Both the position numbers and the translations under genes were made by a program. This document shows, piece by piece, positions 39,665 through 42,362 of a DNA stretch of 42,362 bases. This stretch comes from Burkholderia dolosa (GTDB lineage: Bacteria; Pseudomonadota; Gammaproteobacteria; Burkholderiales; Burkholderiaceae). How positions within the stretch are numbered: position 1 is the first letter of the stretch; the number at the start of each line of letters is the position of its first letter. The stretch lies in the NCBI RefSeq assembly GCF_902499135.1, contig NZ_CABVPR010000051.1:1-42362 (forward strand). The letters are read 5' to 3'. The notes under the pieces are model-generated. The model ran no database searches. It saw nothing but the letters and a program-made list of their open reading frames with translations, and was not told where the DNA came from.

Positions 39665-40609
39665 TCACGCGAGCGTCGTGTCGTGCAGCGCCGACGTCGC
39701 CGGGTGACCGGCGAACTCGACGGTCGTCACGCCGAGCATCGCCGGCAGCCGGTCGCGCGGCACGGTGAGCGGCACGGGCCCCGGACCGTTGCCGGCCATC
39801 GGCTGCGGAAACGCGGTCGAGCGCGCGGTGTGAAACGTCACGTTGCCCTCGACCTTCGACACGATCTGATGGATGTGTCCGTTCAGCACCGTGACCGAGC
39901 CGAAGCGCCGCAGCAGCGCCATCGTCTGCGGCGCGTCGCCGGTTCCCCATCCCCACGGCTCGTAGATGGTCCACATCGGCATGTGCGAGAACACGACGAT
40001 CGGCGTGCTCGACGATCTGCCACGCAAATCCTGCGCGAGCCACGCGAGCTGGTCTTCGCCGAAACTGCCGAGCCCGTTCGGCTTGAAATGCATCACGTTG
40101 ACGAGCGCGACGAAGTGCACGCCCGCGTGATCGAAGCTGTAATAGCCGCGATCGTTCGATGCATGGCCGAACCGGCTGAAGTATTCGGCACCCGAGCCGT
40201 CGGTCACGTCGTGCTCGCCGGGCACCGTATGAAGCTCGGGCGCGCGCAGGCCGGACAGCAGTTGCGACGCATGGTCGAATTCCTCCGGCTTCGACAGATG
40301 CGTGATGTCGCCGGTATGGATCGTCAGTGCGGGGGCGATCGGCAGCGCGTTCACGAGTTCGACGGTCTGCCGCAGCGTCGCGGCGACGTCCGGATTCGCG
40401 TCCTTGTTGAAGCCGATGTGCGTGTCGCTGATCTGCACGAACAGCGGCCGGCCTGCATCGTCCGGGCGGGCGCTGCCGCTCTGCGCGAGCGCGAGATCGA
40501 ACGGCGTCAGAACGCCGCCCGACAGCGTGAACAACGTGCCGAGGCCGCCGAAGGCCATGCACTGCAGCGCATGACGCCGCGACGGGCGGGTAGGGGTCGA
40601 TGAAGACAT
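39665..40609 (-). CDS. Exported metallophosphoesterase (calcineurin-like)
   Basis: A 314-residue metallophosphoesterase with an N-terminal twin-arginine-like export signal (Pro-Ser-Arg-Arg-His-Ala-Leu-Gln, then a hydrophobic stretch to about 43). The dinuclear metal motifs are present: Asp62-Thr-His64, Gly-Asp101-Ile-Thr-His, Gly-Glu-His133-Asp in place of the usual Gly-Asn-His-Asp/Glu, Phe-Ser-His209 and Gly-His245-Ile-His247. The Asn-to-Glu change would alter a metal or phosphate ligand. GAGG ribosome site. It is the first gene of a two-gene operon with the cupredoxin. The substrate (a periplasmic phosphoester) is unknown. Confidence 0.92.
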   Translation of the reverse strand: MSSSTPTRPSRRHALQCMAFGGLGTLFTLSGGVLTPFDLALAQSGSARPDDAGRPLFVQISDTHIGFNKDANPDVAATLRQTVELVNALPIAPALTIHTGDITHLSKPEEFDHASQLLSGLRAPELHTVPGEHDVTDGSGAEYFSRFGHASNDRGYYSFDHAGVHFVALVNVMHFKPNGLGSFGEDQLAWLAQDLRGRSSSTPIVVFSHMPMWTIYEPWGWGTGDAPQTMALLRRFGSVTVLNGHIHQIVSKVEGNVTFHTARSTAFPQPMAGNGPGPVPLTVPRDRLPAMLGVTTVEFAGHPATSALHDTTLA

Positions 40610-40657
40610 GTCAGCCTCGCAATCGTATGACGGAGCCGGACGGCCGGATCGTCCGCG

Positions 40658-40704
40658 AATAAACCGGCGTTCGCCTGTGATACCGGGGGCGACGCCGGTT
40701 TATT
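40658..40704. promoter_or_regulatory. Long imperfect dyad upstream of the metallophosphoesterase operon
   Basis: Left arm 40658-40675 and right arm 40688-40704 pair over 17 bases with one bulge; the outer 12 bp (AATAAACCGGCG) are perfect. Each arm could serve as a -35-like GGAATAAACC element read on its own strand. The remaining gap up to 40982 shows no gene. Confidence 0.45.
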
Positions 40705-40982
40705 CCTGCAGTGGGGAAGGCCGGATGCAGCGAGCATGCGAAAGCGGAAATCGGGCGATCGAAAGATGACTTGTTAATGTCCTGTAATTGACACGTCATA
40801 TCGGCGTCATTGCGACTCGATAGCCTGCTTCACCGATTCGTTCGCGGTATCGGCTCCGTGTGCGGCGCCTGCGATATCGCGAGTACGGCGGGCCGCGCGG
40901 CGCGTGGCGTGTTGCGCGTCGTGCGTTGCGCATCGCACCGGCCGGATCTCATCGAATTCCAATCCGACACGACACGCTACCG

Positions 40983-42362
40983 ATGGACATCAGTTTCGAT
41001 CCGAACCGTACCGCGCACGCTTCGGCGTGGCGCGTGCTGCCCAATCGCTGGGATGCCGTCGCGTTTCCGCTGATCATCTGCATGCTTGCGATGGCGATCG
41101 TCGGTTTTCATCAGACGATGGCGCCGATCGGCACGCTGCAGGCGCAGAAGATCTCGCTCGATCCGTCGAATCTGCCCGAATATGCGCTGCGCACGACGCT
41201 GCGGATGCTGGCCGCGATGGTCGCATCGCTCGCGTTCACGCTCGTCTACGGCACGCTCGCCGCAAAAAGCCGGCGCGCGGGGATGGTGCTGGTGCCGATC
41301 CTCGACATCCTGCAGTCGGTGCCGGTGCTCGGCTATATCTCGTTTACGGTCACGTTCTTCCTCGCGCTGTTTCCGGGCCGCGTGCTCGGCGCGGAGCTCG
41401 CGGCGATCTTCGCGATCTTCACGAGCCAGGCGTGGAACATGACGTTCAGCTTCTATCAGTCGCTGCGTACGGTGCCGCGCGATCTCGACGAAGTGTCGCG
41501 CGGGTTCCATCTGACGTCGTGGCAGCGCTTCTGGAAGCTCGAAGTACCGTTCTCGATGCCGGGGCTGATCTGGAACATGATGATGTCGATGTCGGGCGGC
41601 TGGTTCTTCGTCGTCGCGTCGGAGGCGATCACGGTCGGCAATCGGTCCATCACGCTGCCGGGCATCGGCGCGTATCTTGCGCAGGCGATCGCCGACCGCA
41701 ACCTCGGCGCGGTCGGCTGGGTGATCCTCGCGATGACGGTCGTGATTCTGGCCTACGACCAGCTGCTGTTCCGCCCGCTCGTCGCATGGGCCGACAAATT
41801 CCGGATGGAGAACACGAGTTCGGGCAACGCGCCGGAATCGTGGCTGCTCGACCTCGTGCGCCGCACGCGGCTGATTCATCAGCTGCTCGTGCCGGCCGGC
41901 TGGTTCTTCGCGAAGGCCGCGCGGATTCCGCTGCGCCTGCCGCTGTCCGGCGCGATCCGCTTCACGCTGCCGCGCGTCGAGAAGAAGGCGTCGCGCGTGG
42001 CCGATGCCACGTGGGCGGTGGTCGTGCTGGTCGCGACCGCTTACGTCGTGTGGCGCGTGTTCAGCTTCGTCGCGACCGGCGTGACGATGGCCGACGTCGG
42101 TCACGTGTTCGTGCTCGGGCTGATCACGCTGCTGCGCGTCGTCGTGCTGATTGCGATCGCGTCGGTGATCTGGGTGCCGATCGGCGTATGGATCGGCCTG
42201 CGCCCGGCGCTCGCCGAGAAGATGCAGCCGCTCGCGCAGTTCCTCGCCGCCTTCCCGGCGAACCTGCTGTTTCCGGTGTTCGTGGTCGTGATCGCGCGCT
42301 TCAACCTGAATGCGGACATCTGGCTGTCGCCGCTGATCGTGCTCGGTACGCAGTGGTATATC
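40983..42362 (+). CDS. ABC transporter permease with two membrane domains, 3'-truncated by window edge
   Basis: An open frame of 460 codons without a stop in the window. It begins Met-Asp-Ile-Ser-Phe-Asp-Pro-Asn-Arg. It shows one complete binding-protein-dependent permease domain (about 70-270) with the EAA-type loop Tyr-Gln-Ser-Leu-Arg-Thr-Val-Pro-Arg-Asp-Leu-Asp-Glu-Val-Ser-Arg-Gly-Phe, and the start of a second domain from about residue 340. It resembles the fused double permeases of the nitrate/sulfonate/taurine-type uptake systems, which run to about 580 residues. The ATPase gene is presumably outside the window. No strong ribosome site precedes the ATG. Substrate unknown. Confidence 0.88.
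   Translation, partial: MDISFDPNRTAHASAWRVLPNRWDAVAFPLIICMLAMAIVGFHQTMAPIGTLQAQKISLDPSNLPEYALRTTLRMLAAMVASLAFTLVYGTLAAKSRRAGMVLVPILDILQSVPVLGYISFTVTFFLALFPGRVLGAELAAIFAIFTSQAWNMTFSFYQSLRTVPRDLDEVSRGFHLTSWQRFWKLEVPFSMPGLIWNMMMSMSGGWFFVVASEAITVGNRSITLPGIGAYLAQAIADRNLGAVGWVILAMTVVILAYDQLLFRPLVAWADKFRMENTSSGNAPESWLLDLVRRTRLIHQLLVPAGWFFAKAARIPLRLPLSGAIRFTLPRVEKKASRVADATWAVVVLVATAYVVWRVFSFVATGVTMADVGHVFVLGLITLLRVVVLIAIASVIWVPIGVWIGLRPALAEKMQPLAQFLAAFPANLLFPVFVVVIARFNLNADIWLSPLIVLGTQWYI

Noticed and set aside
40788-40793. TTGACA as the -35 of the ABC permease promoter
   Set aside because: No acceptable -10 hexamer lies 16-18 bp downstream, and the ATG is about 190 bp away.

Overview
The window is GC-rich chromosomal DNA (about two thirds G+C by eye) with the gene content and codon habits of a Burkholderia, most likely of the cepacia complex or a close relative. 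It has no rRNA, tRNA, transposase, phage or plasmid genes that I can see. It reads as an accessory or secondary-replicon region: many transporters, short-chain dehydrogenases and transcription factors, with short repeats in nearly every long intergenic gap. The first gene (SDR) and the last (ABC permease) are cut by the window edges. Genus and replicon are inferences.

Layout. 1-2842: 3' part of an SDR, a tiny proline-rich protein, a MocA-like nucleotidyltransferase and a lower-GC orphan membrane protein. 2885-6700: an iron-uptake operon on the minus strand (TonB-dependent siderophore receptor, Sel1-repeat protein, PiuC hydroxylase) behind a Fur-box-like promoter. 7207-8979: an aspartate carbamoyltransferase with an N-terminal helix-turn-helix domain and a perfect palindrome over its own promoter, then an entericidin-like lipoprotein and a bidirectional terminator. 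9003-11680: a membrane protein, an EamA exporter and two repeat tracts. 11681-14287: AraC regulator divergent from a moaF-SDR operon. 14489-16506: DapB-like protein divergent from an SDR that lacks the usual catalytic serine, then a small Cys-rich protein. 16585-19301: MFS exporter divergent from a LysR gene whose 3' end is tandemly duplicated. 19465-24473: five minus-strand genes (SDR, LysR, DUF4286-like, MFS symporter, DUF2848) that look like one catabolic locus. 24929-25807: a zinc metallopeptidase.

26204-36296 is the most coherent block: a LuxR-type regulator, aldehyde dehydrogenase, class III aminotransferase, APC permease, an uncharacterised protein, an EutR-like AraC regulator, a porin and a YeeE/YedE transporter. 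The pathway suggested is uptake through the porin and permease, transamination of an amine or omega-amino acid to an aldehyde, and oxidation to an acid. Four promoters in this block share one 14-bp box set 24-25 bp upstream of a TAnnnT -10 hexamer, which points to a single activator and a compact regulon.

36349-42362: LysE exporter, GNAT acetyltransferase, an ArsR/old-yellow-enzyme operon with a dyad operator, a metallophosphoesterase-cupredoxin operon with an imperfect dyad upstream, and a two-domain ABC permease that runs off the window.

The two strongest leads are the DNA-binding aspartate carbamoyltransferase with its self-promoter palindrome, and the four-promoter box of the amine-catabolism block.
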